Part shown: positions 9,598 to 18,956 of the stretch, one piece after another | Numbering within the stretch: the stretch's first letter is position 1 | Layout of the letters: each line of letters opens with the position of its first letter | NCBI RefSeq assembly: GCF_036013645.1 | Contig: NZ_CP107869.1 | Location: 8,804,001-8,868,000 of the forward strand | Length of the DNA stretch: 64,000 bases | From: Streptomyces sp. NBC_00490 | GTDB lineage: Bacteria > Actinomycetota > Actinomycetes > Streptomycetales > Streptomycetaceae | Direction: 5' to 3' | The notes under the pieces: model-generated | The model's database searches: none | What the model saw: the letters and a program-made list of their open reading frames with translations, nothing else | Told to the model about the DNA's origin: nothing | Program-made: the position numbers and the translations under genes

Positions 9598-11133
9598 ATG
9601 AGATATCGCACCAGAGTGACGGCCCCCGCCGCCCTGCTCGGCACCGCGGCGGTGCTGAGCGTGGCATCCCCGGCACTCGCGGCCCCCGAGACCGGCACCC
9701 CGGGCCCGGAGACCCTCGGCGACGCCGTCTTCCCGAGCCTCGGCAACGACGGCTACCGCGTCTCGGCGTACCACCTCGACCTCGCGTACGACGCCACGAC
9801 CAAGCTCGTCGACGCGACGGCCACCCTCTCGATCACCCCCACCCAGGACCTGAGCCGCTTCTCGCTCGACGCCCTCGGCCTGGACATACGCACCGTGACC
9901 GTGGCCGGTGCCGCGGCCGCCTTCGAGCAGGCGGGCGAGAAGCTGCGGATCACCCCCGCGGAGCCGCCGGCCGCGGACGTCCCGGTGGATGTCACCGTGG
10001 CCTACTCCGCGGACCCGCGCCGCACCCTCGCGCACACCGCCTGGGTCCCCACCCCGGACGGCTTCGCGGTGTGCCCCCAGCCGGACTCGGCGCACACCGT
10101 CTTCCCCTGCAACGACCACCCGGCGGACAAGGCGGACTTCACCTTCCGCGTCACCGTCCCGGCGGGTCTGCGCGGTGTCGCGAGCGGCGGTCTGGTGGGC
10201 ACCGAGGAGCTCGGGGACGGCCGTACCGCGTACACGTACCGCTCCCGCGAGCCGATGGCCACCGAGCTCGTGCAGATCACGGTCGGCGACTACGTGATCA
10301 AGGACCGGCCCGGCCCCAACGGGCTGCCGCTGAGGGACGTCGTACCCACCGCCCGGGCCGCGGCCCTGGAGCCCGCGCTCTCGCTCACCCCGAACCTGGT
10401 GAGCTGGATCGAGCAGCGGCTCGGGGCGTACCCGTTCGAGACGTACGGCCTTCTGCCGTGCAACAACGACGCCTCGGACGCCTTCGACTTCACGGGTCTG
10501 GAGACCCAGACCCTCACGCTGTACAAGCCGAACTACCTGCTCCAGGCCGAGCCGAAGATCGGCTCGCACATGATGCACGAGCTGGTCCACTCCTACTTCG
10601 GCAACAGCGTGAGCCCCGCCACCTGGTCCGACCTGTGGCTCAACGAGGGCCACGCCGACTTCTACGGGCTGCTGTACCGCTACGAGCGGGGCTGGACCGA
10701 CTCCCTCGGGCTGGTCACGATGGAAGCCCGGATGAAGGACACGTACGCGCGCGGCGACCAGTGGCGCAAGAGCTCGGGCCCGGTCGCGTCACCCAACGCG
10801 GCCAACCTCTTCGACAGCCAGCGCTACCTGGGCGGCGTCCTCGTCCTGTACGCGCTGCGTCAGCTGGTCGGCGAGAGCGTCTTCGGCGGCATCGAGCGGA
10901 CCTTCCTGGAGCGCTTCCGCAACTCCTCCGCGACGACGGACGACTACATCGCCGTCGCCTCGGAGGTCTCCGGTACCGACCAGTCAGGGTTCCTGCGGGA
11001 CTGGCTCTACGGCACGAAGACCCCGCGGATGCCCGGCCACCCGGACTGGACGGTGACGCCGGTGAGTTCGGCGCTGCGTCAGCCCCAGACCAGGCCGAGC
11101 AGCGGTTATCACGACAACTCGGCCACTCTGTAA
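9598..11133 (+). CDS. Secreted M1 family zinc aminopeptidase-like metallopeptidase
   Basis: 511 residues with a Sec signal peptide (RVTAPAALLGTAAVLSVASPALA, cleaved after about residue 27). It has the gluzincin zinc site: His327-Glu328-x2-His331 in HELVHSYFG and Glu350 18 residues later in NEGHADF. The substrate-binding GAMEN region is replaced by LETQTLTLY. The N-terminal beta domain (YHLDLAYDATTKLVDATATL) fits the M1 family. It is shorter than aminopeptidase N because the C-terminal ARM domain is missing, as in other secreted actinobacterial M1 enzymes. It probably trims extracellular peptides. It is divergent from icd and convergent with the MscS gene. Confidence 0.93.
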   Translation: MRYRTRVTAPAALLGTAAVLSVASPALAAPETGTPGPETLGDAVFPSLGNDGYRVSAYHLDLAYDATTKLVDATATLSITPTQDLSRFSLDALGLDIRTVTVAGAAAAFEQAGEKLRITPAEPPAADVPVDVTVAYSADPRRTLAHTAWVPTPDGFAVCPQPDSAHTVFPCNDHPADKADFTFRVTVPAGLRGVASGGLVGTEELGDGRTAYTYRSREPMATELVQITVGDYVIKDRPGPNGLPLRDVVPTARAAALEPALSLTPNLVSWIEQRLGAYPFETYGLLPCNNDASDAFDFTGLETQTLTLYKPNYLLQAEPKIGSHMMHELVHSYFGNSVSPATWSDLWLNEGHADFYGLLYRYERGWTDSLGLVTMEARMKDTYARGDQWRKSSGPVASPNAANLFDSQRYLGGVLVLYALRQLVGESVFGGIERTFLERFRNSSATTDDYIAVASEVSGTDQSGFLRDWLYGTKTPRMPGHPDWTVTPVSSALRQPQTRPSSGYHDNSATL

Positions 11134-11150
11134 GGCGATCGGCGGGCCCG

Positions 11151-12227
11151 TCAGTCGAAGCGGGCGGAGGTCACTTCGCCCGCTTCCCCGGCACCCCGCT
11201 GCTGCGGGATGACCACGGCACCCTGCTGAAGGGCCACCGTGCGCGTCGGCGCGGGGATGCGGATGCCCTCGGCGCGGTAGCGCTTGTGCAGGCGCTTGAT
11301 GAACTCGTGCTTGATGCGGAACTGGTCGCTGAACTCGCCGACGCCCAGGATGACCGTGAAGCCGATCCGGGAGTCGCCGAAGGTGTGGAAGCGGACCAGC
11401 GGTTCGTGGTCGGGGACCGCGCCGGTGATCTCGGTCATCACCTCGGCGACGACCTCGATGGTCACCCGCTCGACGTGCTCCAGGTCGCTGTCGTAGGCGA
11501 CCCCGACCTGGACCAGGATCGTCAACTGCTGCTCGGGGCGCATGAAGTTGGTCATGTTCGACTTCGCGAGCTCCCCGTTGGGGATGACGACGAGGTTGTT
11601 GGAGAGCGCCCGGACCGTCGTCTGACGCCAGTTGATGTCCTCGACATAGCCCTCCTCACCGCTGCTCAGCCGGATGTAGTCACCGGGCTGGACGGTCTTG
11701 GAAGCGAGGATGTGGATGCCCGCGAAGAGGTTGGCGAGGGTGTCCTGGAGGGCGAGCGCGACGGCCAGGCCGCCGACGCCGAGGGCGGTGAGCATCGGCG
11801 CTATGGAGACGCCCAGCGTCTGCAGCACCACCAGGAAGCCGATCGCCAGGACCAGCACGCGGGTGATGTTGACGAAGATCGTGGCCGAGCCGGCGACGCC
11901 GGGGCGGGACTGGGTGACCGACCGCATCAGGCTGGCCACCAGCCGGGCCGCCGCCACCGTGACCACGAAGATCAGCAGAACGGTCAGAACCTGGTTGGTG
12001 GTGCGCTGGGTCGTCTTCGTCAGCGGCAGCGCCGCCGCGGCGATGGCGATGCCCCCCGCGATCGCCGCCGCGGGTACCACCGTGCGCAGTGCGGCCACGA
12101 TGACGTCGTCACCGCTCCACTTCGTGCGGTCGGCGTGCTTGCCCAGCCACTTGAGCAGGATCCGCAGCAGGAACGCGGCAACCAGGCCCGCGACCACGGC
12201 GATTCCGGGGACGACGAGGTCGTCCAT
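11151..12227 (-). CDS. MscS-type mechanosensitive ion channel
   Basis: 358 residues from the ATG at 12227 (ACGGGA 8-13 bases upstream); a GTG at 12254 is an alternative. It has an N-terminal membrane helix (IAVVAGLVAAFLLRIL), two further helices, and the pore-lining TM3 region (LTALGVGGLAVALALQDTLANLFAGI) with the typical Gly/Ala packing. This is followed by the beta domain, where the family signature reads YIRLSSGEEGYVEDINWRQT, and by the cytoplasmic alpha/beta vestibule. MscS channels release solutes on hypo-osmotic shock. The gene lies downstream of an amino-acid permease gene on the same strand but is separated from it by a hairpin. Confidence 0.95.
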   Translation of the reverse strand: MDDLVVPGIAVVAGLVAAFLLRILLKWLGKHADRTKWSGDDVIVAALRTVVPAAAIAGGIAIAAAALPLTKTTQRTTNQVLTVLLIFVVTVAAARLVASLMRSVTQSRPGVAGSATIFVNITRVLVLAIGFLVVLQTLGVSIAPMLTALGVGGLAVALALQDTLANLFAGIHILASKTVQPGDYIRLSSGEEGYVEDINWRQTTVRALSNNLVVIPNGELAKSNMTNFMRPEQQLTILVQVGVAYDSDLEHVERVTIEVVAEVMTEITGAVPDHEPLVRFHTFGDSRIGFTVILGVGEFSDQFRIKHEFIKRLHKRYRAEGIRIPAPTRTVALQQGAVVIPQQRGAGEAGEVTSARFD

Positions 12228-12277
12228 GGTGAGATCCCGTTGAAATGCTGTCACATTGCCACCTGTTCGGAAGTGCT

Positions 12278-12331
12278 GGATGAGCGGCCGCGCGGACCGT
12301 GCGGCGCCACGACGGGCGCGACCGCTCATCC
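12278..12331. repeat. 10-bp perfect inverted repeat upstream of the MscS gene
   Basis: GGATGAGCGG at 12278-12287 and CCGCTCATCC at 12322-12331 are exact inverted copies 34 bases apart, 50 bases upstream of the MscS start. In RNA the inner 34 bases are also GC-rich and could extend the structure. It could be an operator, an attenuator or a second terminator for the upstream permease transcript. Confidence 0.45.
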
Positions 12332-12365
12332 TGCCGTATCCGGCACAGGGGTTCGTAGACGGCCT

Positions 12366-12381
12366 GGGGGCGGGCGCCCCC
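12366..12381 (-). terminator. Hairpin terminator of the permease gene
   Basis: GGGGGCG and CGCCCCC arms around a GG loop lie 3-18 bases beyond the permease stop codon on the same strand. The stem is 7 GC pairs; the two-base loop means the innermost pair probably opens. Position right after the stop codon supports a terminator. Confidence 0.6.
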
Positions 12382-12383
12382 GC

Positions 12384-13901
12384 TCAGACGATTCCCTCGG
12401 CCAGTTCCGCCTGGTCACGGTCGGAGCCGTACGCCGCCGTGGTGGGCGTCCCGTACGAACGGCGGGCGGCGTACCACCACACGGTGGCGAGAACGAGTAC
12501 GACGGCGAGCGCCACGGACGCGTAGTTCATCGTGTCGACCGTCACCGGCGAGGACTGCGGCAGGCAGAAGAGCACCGTGACGAACGCCACCCACACCACC
12601 GCGACCCACCCGATCGGTCTGCTCCACCGCCCCAGGCTCCAGGGGCCCGGCTGGAACCGGTCGCCCGCGCGCAGCCGCAGCAGTACGGGGATGGCGTACG
12701 CGGGGGTGATGCCGATGACGTTGATGGCGGTGACCGCGCCGTAGGCCGTCGCCGAGTACAGGGACGGCAGGGCGAGCAGGCCGGCCACCGAGACCGACAG
12801 CCACACGGCCGCGACCGGGGTCTGGGTGCGGGCGCTGACCTTGCGCCACAGGGCCGAGCCCGGCAGTGCGCCGTCCCGGCTGAACGCGAACACCATCCGG
12901 CTGGCGGCGGCGACTTCGGCGTTGCCGCAGAACAGCTGGGCGACGATCACCACGACGAGCAGCGCGCTCGCGCCGTCCGTGCCGAGGCCGTCCAGCAGGA
13001 TCTGCGCCGGCGGCACCCCGGTGTCGGTGGCCCGGGTGGCGTCGTAGTCCTGGATGGCGAAGGTGAGACCGGCGAGCAGGACGAAGCCGGCTATCCAGGA
13101 GACCCAGATGGAGCGGACGATGCCCTTCGCGGCCGACACGGAGGCGTTGGAGGTCTCCTCGGACAGATGGGCGGAGGCGTCGTAACCGGAGAACGTGTAC
13201 TGGGCCAGGAGCAGGCCGATCGCCGCCACGTACAAGGGGCTCGACCAGCCGGTGTCGTTGACGAACTCGGCGAAGACGAAGGACGGCGACTGGTGGTGGT
13301 CCGGGACGATCGCCAGCGCGCCGACGATGAGGGCGACGCCCGCCAGGTGCCACCACACGCTGATGGAGTTGAGGACGCTGACCAGGCGCACGCCGAAGAG
13401 GTTCAGTACGGCGTGCAGCAGCAGGATCACGACGAAGATGAGCATCGTCTTCTCCGGCGTCGGCTCGAAGCCCCACTGGAGGTTGGCGAACGCGCCCGCG
13501 AACAGGGCCGCGCCGTAGTCGATGCCGGCGATCGCCCCCAGCAGACCGAGCAGATTCAGCCAACCTGTGTACCAGCCCCAGCGGCGGCCGCCGAGCCGGT
13601 CCGCCATGTAGTAGAGCGCGCCGGATGTCGGGTATGCGCTGGTGACCTCGGCGAGCGCGAGGCCCACACATAAGACGAACAGGCCGACGCCGGCCCAGCC
13701 CCACAGCATCACCGCGGGGCCGCCCGCGCCGAGCCCGAAGCCGTACAGGGTCATGCAGCCGGACAGGATCGAGATCACCGAGAAGCTGATCGCGAAGTTG
13801 CCGAAGCCGCCCATGCGCCGGGCGAGGACCGGCCGGTAGCCGAGTTCGCGCAGGCGCTGCTCCTCGTCGTGCGGTGGGCGGCCGTCGGTGGTGCGGGACA
13901 T
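12384..13901 (-). CDS. APC superfamily amino-acid permease
   Basis: 505 residues from the ATG at 13901, which has GGAGG 6 bases upstream. About 12 hydrophobic segments are visible. The first carries the APC signature FAISFSVISILSG, and TM3 the segment EVTSAYPTSGALYYMA. The sequence resembles the eukaryote-like GABA/choline/basic amino-acid branch (BAT1/UGA4 type), including FSGYDASAHLSEET. It imports an amino acid or amine by proton or cation coupling; the substrate cannot be read. The upstream gene (hypothetical, 14904-13927) ends 25 bases before the start codon, so both are probably one transcript. Confidence 0.93.
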   Translation of the reverse strand: MSRTTDGRPPHDEEQRLRELGYRPVLARRMGGFGNFAISFSVISILSGCMTLYGFGLGAGGPAVMLWGWAGVGLFVLCVGLALAEVTSAYPTSGALYYMADRLGGRRWGWYTGWLNLLGLLGAIAGIDYGAALFAGAFANLQWGFEPTPEKTMLIFVVILLLHAVLNLFGVRLVSVLNSISVWWHLAGVALIVGALAIVPDHHQSPSFVFAEFVNDTGWSSPLYVAAIGLLLAQYTFSGYDASAHLSEETSNASVSAAKGIVRSIWVSWIAGFVLLAGLTFAIQDYDATRATDTGVPPAQILLDGLGTDGASALLVVVIVAQLFCGNAEVAAASRMVFAFSRDGALPGSALWRKVSARTQTPVAAVWLSVSVAGLLALPSLYSATAYGAVTAINVIGITPAYAIPVLLRLRAGDRFQPGPWSLGRWSRPIGWVAVVWVAFVTVLFCLPQSSPVTVDTMNYASVALAVVLVLATVWWYAARRSYGTPTTAAYGSDRDQAELAEGIV

Positions 13902-13926
13902 GCGTACCTCCGGGACTGGTGGGGGA

Positions 13927-14904
13927 TCAGGCGGGGCGGCAGCGCGCCCGGGCCTGGAGGAAGACCTCCACGGCCTGGGCGGTGTCGCCCTGATCGGGGG
14001 TGCGGTACGCCCAGGGCTGGGGCGTCCAGTACGGGCCGAGCGCCTCGAACACCCGTGTGGCGTCGGTGAACTGGAGGGCTCCCCACAGGGCGTGGGCGAC
14101 ATGGTTCAGGTCCAGCAGGGAGCGCTCGGCGGTGAAGGTCTGCTCGAACCAGGCGTACAGCGCGCGCTGGGCCTCGCGGGTGGCGTCCTCGGCGACCCAG
14201 TGCAGGTCGAGCGCGGCGTCGCGGCCGCCGGAGCGGCGGTAGCGCTCGACCCGGACGTAGAGCGGCAGGACGTGCAGGGCGGAGCCCGGGGGAGCGGTGT
14301 CGGTGGCCCAGTGCGCGTAGCCGGCGGCCTCCGCGAGCCGCCCCGAGGTGCCGTGCTCGTAGAGGAACTGGAGCATCCGGTGGTGGGCCTCGCGGTTGTA
14401 CGGGTCGCGCTTGTCGGCCTCGGCGAGCAGTCCCCACGGGCCCGGCGGCAGCATCGGCCCGGGCGGTGCCACCCGGTGCTCGGCCCACTGCCGCTCCCGG
14501 TCGAGCCGGGCCAGCGCCAGCAGGCACACCCAGGGGACGGGGTCCGGCGGGGCGGCCCGGGTCGCGGTGTGGCTCGCCCGCCAGGCCTCGTGCCACAGGT
14601 CGAGGGTGTGGGGGTGGCCCTCGCGGTGTGCCCGCAGCGCCCGTTCCACGCAGACCCTGGCGTGCATCACCGTGGCCGGGACGCTGTGCGGTTCCTCCTC
14701 GAGCCAGGTGCGCACCACGTCGGTGCCGGCGGCCGCGGTGGCGAGGACCTGGGTGCGCCGGGTCCACTGCCACCAGGCCGTGGTCTCCGTGAGGAGCCGG
14801 CGCATCGACATCCAGCGTCCCGTGCGTAACTCCTGGAGGGTGGCGCGCAGTGCGGTGTCGTGGCCTGCGGGATCGTAGGCGGGGCGGGCTCCGTCTCTGG
14901 CCAT
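13927..14904 (-). CDS. Hypothetical alpha-helical protein, permease operon
   Basis: 325 residues from the ATG at 14904 (GGGAGG just upstream); the reading frame continues to 15009 but the extra residues look non-coding. The protein has no signal peptide or membrane segment. It is helical and rich in Trp and Arg (TAWWQWTRRTQVLATAA, WEAWRASHTATRAAPPDPVPW, NREAHHRMLQFLYEHGTS), with spacing that recalls degenerate TPR/SEL1-like repeats. I do not recognise the family. It is the first gene of a likely two-gene operon with the amino-acid permease. Confidence 0.75.
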   Translation of the reverse strand: MARDGARPAYDPAGHDTALRATLQELRTGRWMSMRRLLTETTAWWQWTRRTQVLATAAAGTDVVRTWLEEEPHSVPATVMHARVCVERALRAHREGHPHTLDLWHEAWRASHTATRAAPPDPVPWVCLLALARLDRERQWAEHRVAPPGPMLPPGPWGLLAEADKRDPYNREAHHRMLQFLYEHGTSGRLAEAAGYAHWATDTAPPGSALHVLPLYVRVERYRRSGGRDAALDLHWVAEDATREAQRALYAWFEQTFTAERSLLDLNHVAHALWGALQFTDATRVFEALGPYWTPQPWAYRTPDQGDTAQAVEVFLQARARCRPA

Positions 14905-15080
14905 CAGCCTCCCGCCCCGGGCAGCGGGCGGATTCTGACGGCAGGGTGGAGTAACAACAGCCCTCCTCTGGGCGGCAGTTGAGGAGCTCACGTCGGTCGC
15001 GGCGGTCACTATAGAGGCGCCGGTTCCGCATCTCCTCCCGTTTCCCGATCTTTTCGAACTCCTTTGCGGGGTCGGAGGGT

Positions 15081-15093
15081 TGACTCACAGTCA
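15081..15093. promoter_or_regulatory. Palindrome in front of the FGGY kinase operon
   Basis: TGACT and AGTCA arms with a CAC spacer lie 90-100 bases upstream of the kinase start; the first arm overlaps a TTGACT hexamer (15080-15085) that could be a -35 box. It is a candidate operator-promoter overlap for the three-gene operon. The short arms make it weak evidence. Confidence 0.25.
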
Positions 15094-15184
15094 GCCTCGC
15101 TTGACGCGATGTGTCCGGCGACGGCAGGCTGGCGCACGGTGATCGCCGAGGGACGATCCGACGACACGCCCCGGGGAGGGCTCG

Positions 15185-16624
15185 ATGACAGGTCCGGTGC
15201 TCGCTGTCGACCAGGGCACATCCGGCACCAAGGCCCTCGTCGTCTGCCCCGAACGCGGTGTCATCGGCACCGGCTTCGCCGAGGTGCGGCCGCGCCATCT
15301 GCCCGGCGGACTGGTCGAGGTCGACCCGGAGGACTTGTACGCCTCTGTCGTCGACGCCGGCCACCGCGCGCTGGCCGAAGCGGGTGAACCCGTCGTCGCG
15401 CTGGGCCTCGCCAACCAGGGCGAGACCGTGCTCGCCTGGGATCCCGGCACCGGCCGCCCGCTCACCGAGGCGCTCGTCTGGCAGGACCGCCGCGCCGACT
15501 CGGTGTGCGAGGAACTCGCCCCGTACGCCGACGAGTTGCGCGAACTGACCGGCCTGCCCCTCGACCCGTACTTCGCCGCGCCCAAGATGGCCTGGATACG
15601 CTGCCACCGCACCCGCGAGGGCGTCGTCACCACCACCGACGCCTGGCTCGTCCACCGTCTCACCGGCGCCTACGTCACCGACGCCGCGACCGCCGGCCGC
15701 ACCCAGCTCCTCGACCTCGACCGGGTCCGCTGGTCACCGCGCGCCCTCGACCTGTACGGCCTCGCCGACGAACGGCTCCCCGAGGTCGTCGACAACGCCC
15801 AACCAATCGGTGTGACGAAGGAGTTCGGGCCCGAGATCCCGCTGACCGGCCTCGCCGTCGACCAGCAGGCCGCCCTGCTCGCCCAGCGCGTCACCGCACC
15901 CGGCGCCGCCAAGTGCACCTACGGCACCGGGGCCTTCCTCCTCGCCCACACCGGCGACTCCCCGAGACGCGGCACCTCCGGGCTGGTCAGCTGTGTCGCC
16001 TGGCGGCTCGGCGGAGCAGCGAGCTACTGCCTCGACGGCCAGGTGTACACGGTCGCGTCCGCCGTGCGCTGGCTCACCGACCTCGGCGTCATCAAGGGCG
16101 CCGCCGACCTCGACACCGTCGGCGCCACGGTGCCCGACAGCGCCGGTGTCACCTTCGTGCCCGCACTGGCCGGGCTCGCCGCCCCCTGGTGGCGTGGCGA
16201 CCTGCGCGGTTCACTCACCGGGCTCGGCCTCGACACGGGTCCCGGCCACGTCGTGCGCGCCCTGTGCGAGGGCATCGCGGCCCAGGTCGCCGAACTCGCC
16301 GACGCGGCCGGCACCGACCTCGGCGCGCCCTTCACCACCCTGCGCGTCGACGGGGGCCTCACCCGCTCCGCCCTGCTCATGCAGACCCAGGCCGACCTGC
16401 TGCAACTCCCCGTCGAGGTGGCCGCCCTGCCCGACGCCACCGCGCTCGGCGTCGGCGCCCTGGCCCGGCTGGGCGCACAGCCCGGCCTGACGGTCGCCGA
16501 AGCGCTGCCCGGCTGGAGGCCGGCCGCCGTCTACGAGCCGCGCATCACCCCCGACGAGGCCGCCGAGCGCCGGGCCGGCTTCCGCACGGAGGTCGCCGCC
16601 CTGCTCGACCGGACACCCGCATGA
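15185..16624 (+). CDS. FGGY family carbohydrate kinase (glycerol-kinase-like)
   Basis: 479 residues; the ATG at 15185 follows GGGAGGG. The N-terminal phosphate-1 loop LAVDQGTSGTKALV, the segment GLANQGETVLAWD, the WQDRRAD motif and the C-terminal adenosine-binding DGGLTRSALLMQ identify an FGGY kinase, which phosphorylates a sugar or polyol with ATP. It is closer to glycerol kinase than to xylulose kinase in its motifs. It overlaps by ATGA a GlpA-like dehydrogenase and forms a three-gene operon. The polyol used is unknown; glycerol or a related polyol is the simplest guess. Confidence 0.92.
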   Translation: MTGPVLAVDQGTSGTKALVVCPERGVIGTGFAEVRPRHLPGGLVEVDPEDLYASVVDAGHRALAEAGEPVVALGLANQGETVLAWDPGTGRPLTEALVWQDRRADSVCEELAPYADELRELTGLPLDPYFAAPKMAWIRCHRTREGVVTTTDAWLVHRLTGAYVTDAATAGRTQLLDLDRVRWSPRALDLYGLADERLPEVVDNAQPIGVTKEFGPEIPLTGLAVDQQAALLAQRVTAPGAAKCTYGTGAFLLAHTGDSPRRGTSGLVSCVAWRLGGAASYCLDGQVYTVASAVRWLTDLGVIKGAADLDTVGATVPDSAGVTFVPALAGLAAPWWRGDLRGSLTGLGLDTGPGHVVRALCEGIAAQVAELADAAGTDLGAPFTTLRVDGGLTRSALLMQTQADLLQLPVEVAALPDATALGVGALARLGAQPGLTVAEALPGWRPAAVYEPRITPDEAAERRAGFRTEVAALLDRTPA

Positions 16625-18003
16625 CGGTCACCACGACCGGACCGCTGCCCGCCACGACCTACGACGTGGCCGTCATCGGCGCCGGAGTGGTCGGCTGTGC
16701 CATCGCCCGCGAACTCGCCCGCCACCCGCGGCTGCGCGTCGCGCTCGTCGAGGCGCGGGACGACGTGGGCCAGGGCACCTCGAAGGCCAACACGGCGATC
16801 CTGCACACCGGGTTCGACGCGGTCCCCGGCTCGCTGGAGGCGCGGCTCGTCCGCGAGGGATCTCGCCGACTGGCCCAATTCGCCGCCGAGTCGGGTATCG
16901 CCGTCGAGCCGGTCGGCGCCCTTCTCATCGCCTGGGACGAGGAGCAGCTCGCCGCGCTGCCCCGCCTCGCGGAGAAGGCCGAGCGCAACGACCACAAGGA
17001 GTCCCGGCTGCTCGGCGCGGCGGAGGTGTACGAGCGCGAGCCGCACCTGGGCCCCGGCGCGCTGGGGGCGCTGGAGGTCCCCGGCGAGAGCATCATCGAC
17101 CCCTGGACCACCACGCTGGCCTACGCCACGCAGGCCGTCCGGCACGGAGTGGACCTGCACCTCAACTGCCGGGTGGAACAAGGCGTCCAGGGCACGACGC
17201 GAGGTGCCCTCCACGCCCGTTGGGTGGTCAACGCGGCCGGTCTCGACGCCGACACCCTCGACCGGCGGCTCGGCCACCACGACTTCACCGTCACCCCGCG
17301 TCGCGGCCAGCTCATCGTCTTCGACAAGTTCGCCCGGAGCCTGGTCCGGCACATCCTCCTGCCCGTCCCGACAGCCCTCGGCAAGGGCGTCCTGGTGGCA
17401 CCCACCGTGTACGGCAACGTCCTCCTCGGACCCACCGCCGAGGACCTCGACGACCGACAGGCCACGCAGTCCTCCGCCGAGGGCCTGTCCCAGTTGCGCG
17501 AGAAGGGCCGCCGCGTCCTGCCCGCACTGCTCGACGAGGAGGTCACCGCCGTCTACGCCGGACTGCGCGCCGCCACCGAGCACGACGACTACCGCATCCA
17601 CGTCCACCCGGAACAGTCCTACGTCACGGTGGGCGGCATCCGCTCCACCGGCCTGACCGCCTCGCTCGCCATCGCGGACCATGTCGTCGGGCAACTCGCC
17701 GAGAACGGGCTCGACCTGGGACCCGCGCGTGAACTGGACCCCGTGCACATGCCCAACCTCGGCGAAGCCTTCCCCCGCCCCTACCAGCGTCCCGAACTCA
17801 TCGCCGCCGACCCGGAGTACGGCACCCTCGTCTGCCACTGCGAACGCGTCTCCCGCGGCGAGATCCGCGACGCCCTGGCCAGTACGGTTGCGCCGGGCGG
17901 CCTCGACGGGCTGCGCCGCCGCACCCGGGCCCGGTCGGGACGCTGCCAGGGGTTCTACTGCGGGGCGGCCGTGCGGGAACTGTTCGAGGAGGCCCGGAGG
18001 TGA
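16621..18003 (+). CDS. GlpA-like FAD-dependent dehydrogenase with [2Fe-2S] BFD-like tail
   Basis: 460 residues. It begins with a dinucleotide-binding fold (DVAVIGAGVVGCAIARELA) and the FAD-contact segment TSKANTAILHTGFD, followed by a DAO-type catalytic domain (residues 20-370). The C-terminal 90 residues carry four cysteines as LVCHCERVSRGEI and SGRCQGFYC, the BFD-type [2Fe-2S] site found in the GlpA subunit of anaerobic glycerol-3-phosphate dehydrogenase. The start overlaps the kinase stop, and the stop overlaps the next gene. It probably oxidises the phosphorylated product of the kinase and passes electrons to the next protein or to quinone. Confidence 0.9.
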   Translation: MTVTTTGPLPATTYDVAVIGAGVVGCAIARELARHPRLRVALVEARDDVGQGTSKANTAILHTGFDAVPGSLEARLVREGSRRLAQFAAESGIAVEPVGALLIAWDEEQLAALPRLAEKAERNDHKESRLLGAAEVYEREPHLGPGALGALEVPGESIIDPWTTTLAYATQAVRHGVDLHLNCRVEQGVQGTTRGALHARWVVNAAGLDADTLDRRLGHHDFTVTPRRGQLIVFDKFARSLVRHILLPVPTALGKGVLVAPTVYGNVLLGPTAEDLDDRQATQSSAEGLSQLREKGRRVLPALLDEEVTAVYAGLRAATEHDDYRIHVHPEQSYVTVGGIRSTGLTASLAIADHVVGQLAENGLDLGPARELDPVHMPNLGEAFPRPYQRPELIAADPEYGTLVCHCERVSRGEIRDALASTVAPGGLDGLRRRTRARSGRCQGFYCGAAVRELFEEARR

Positions 18004-18956
18004 CGCGCAGGGTCGACGTCCTCGTGGTGGGCGCCGGTCCCGCGGGCCTCACCGCCGCGGCCCGCCTGGCCGTCGGCGGCGCCGGCAGGGTCGAGGCGCT
18101 GGACCGGGAGCAACGGGCCGGGGGAGCGCCACGGCACTGCGGGCACGGCGGCTACGGCACCTGGCTGCATCCGCTGACCGGTCCCGGGTACGCCCGGCTG
18201 CTCGTGGACGCGACGCTGCGGGCCGGGGCGGTCCTGCGGACCGGAGTGAGTGTCCTCGACTGGGCGGGCCCGCCCCACGGCCCCCTCGCGCTCGCCACCG
18301 TCGGCCGGGACGGCCCCGAGACCGTAGAGGCGCGGGCCGTGATCCTGGCCACCGGCGCCCGCGAACGCCCGCGCGCCGCCCGCCTGGTGCCCGGGACCCG
18401 GCCGGCCGGCGTCTACACCACCGGTGAACTTCAGCAGGCCGTCCACCTGTACGGGCAGCGGATCGGGACGCGGGCGGTGATCGTCGGTGCGGAAGGCGTC
18501 TCGTACTCGGCCGCCGACACCGTACGGGCCGCGGGAGCCGACGTCCTCGCCATGGTCACGGAGTCGGACCGGGCACGGACCACCCGGCTCCGCGCCCAGG
18601 ACGCCCGCCTTCGCCGACGCGTCCCCCTGCTCACCGGGACCGCGGTCGTCGAACTCCTCGGCCACGGACGGCTGTCCGGCGTCCGCGTCCGGCACCGAGA
18701 CGGCCGTACGGCCGTCCTGGCGTGCGACACCGTCGTGTTCACCGGCGACTTCGTGCCCGAGAACGAGCTGGCGCGCAGAGCAGGGCTGACCCTGGCCGCC
18801 GAGACCTCACGGCCCGGAGTCTTCGCCGCCGGCGGTCTGCTGCACCCGGGGCAGAGCGCGGCCGACGCCGCCCGTGCCGGCGCGCGGGTGGCCGTCACCG
18901 TCCAGGGGTTCCTGAACGACCCGCGCCGCCCGGTCGGGCGGCCGTCCTTCAGATGA
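18000..18956 (+). CDS. FAD/NAD(P)-dependent oxidoreductase, GlpB/HcnB-like partner subunit
   Basis: 318 residues from a GTG that overlaps the preceding stop by GTGA. It has an N-terminal FAD-binding fold (VLVVGAGPAGLTAAARLA), the ATG-type segment VILATGARERPRAAR and a late GVFAAGGLLHPGQSA. This is the pyridine nucleotide-disulphide reductase-like layout of the second subunit of amine, proline or glycerol-phosphate dehydrogenase complexes. The redox-active CxxC is absent. It acts most likely as the partner of the GlpA-like subunit. It ends 8 bases inside the convergent flippase-like gene. Confidence 0.87.
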   Translation: MTRRVDVLVVGAGPAGLTAAARLAVGGAGRVEALDREQRAGGAPRHCGHGGYGTWLHPLTGPGYARLLVDATLRAGAVLRTGVSVLDWAGPPHGPLALATVGRDGPETVEARAVILATGARERPRAARLVPGTRPAGVYTTGELQQAVHLYGQRIGTRAVIVGAEGVSYSAADTVRAAGADVLAMVTESDRARTTRLRAQDARLRRRVPLLTGTAVVELLGHGRLSGVRVRHRDGRTAVLACDTVVFTGDFVPENELARRAGLTLAAETSRPGVFAAGGLLHPGQSAADAARAGARVAVTVQGFLNDPRRPVGRPSFR

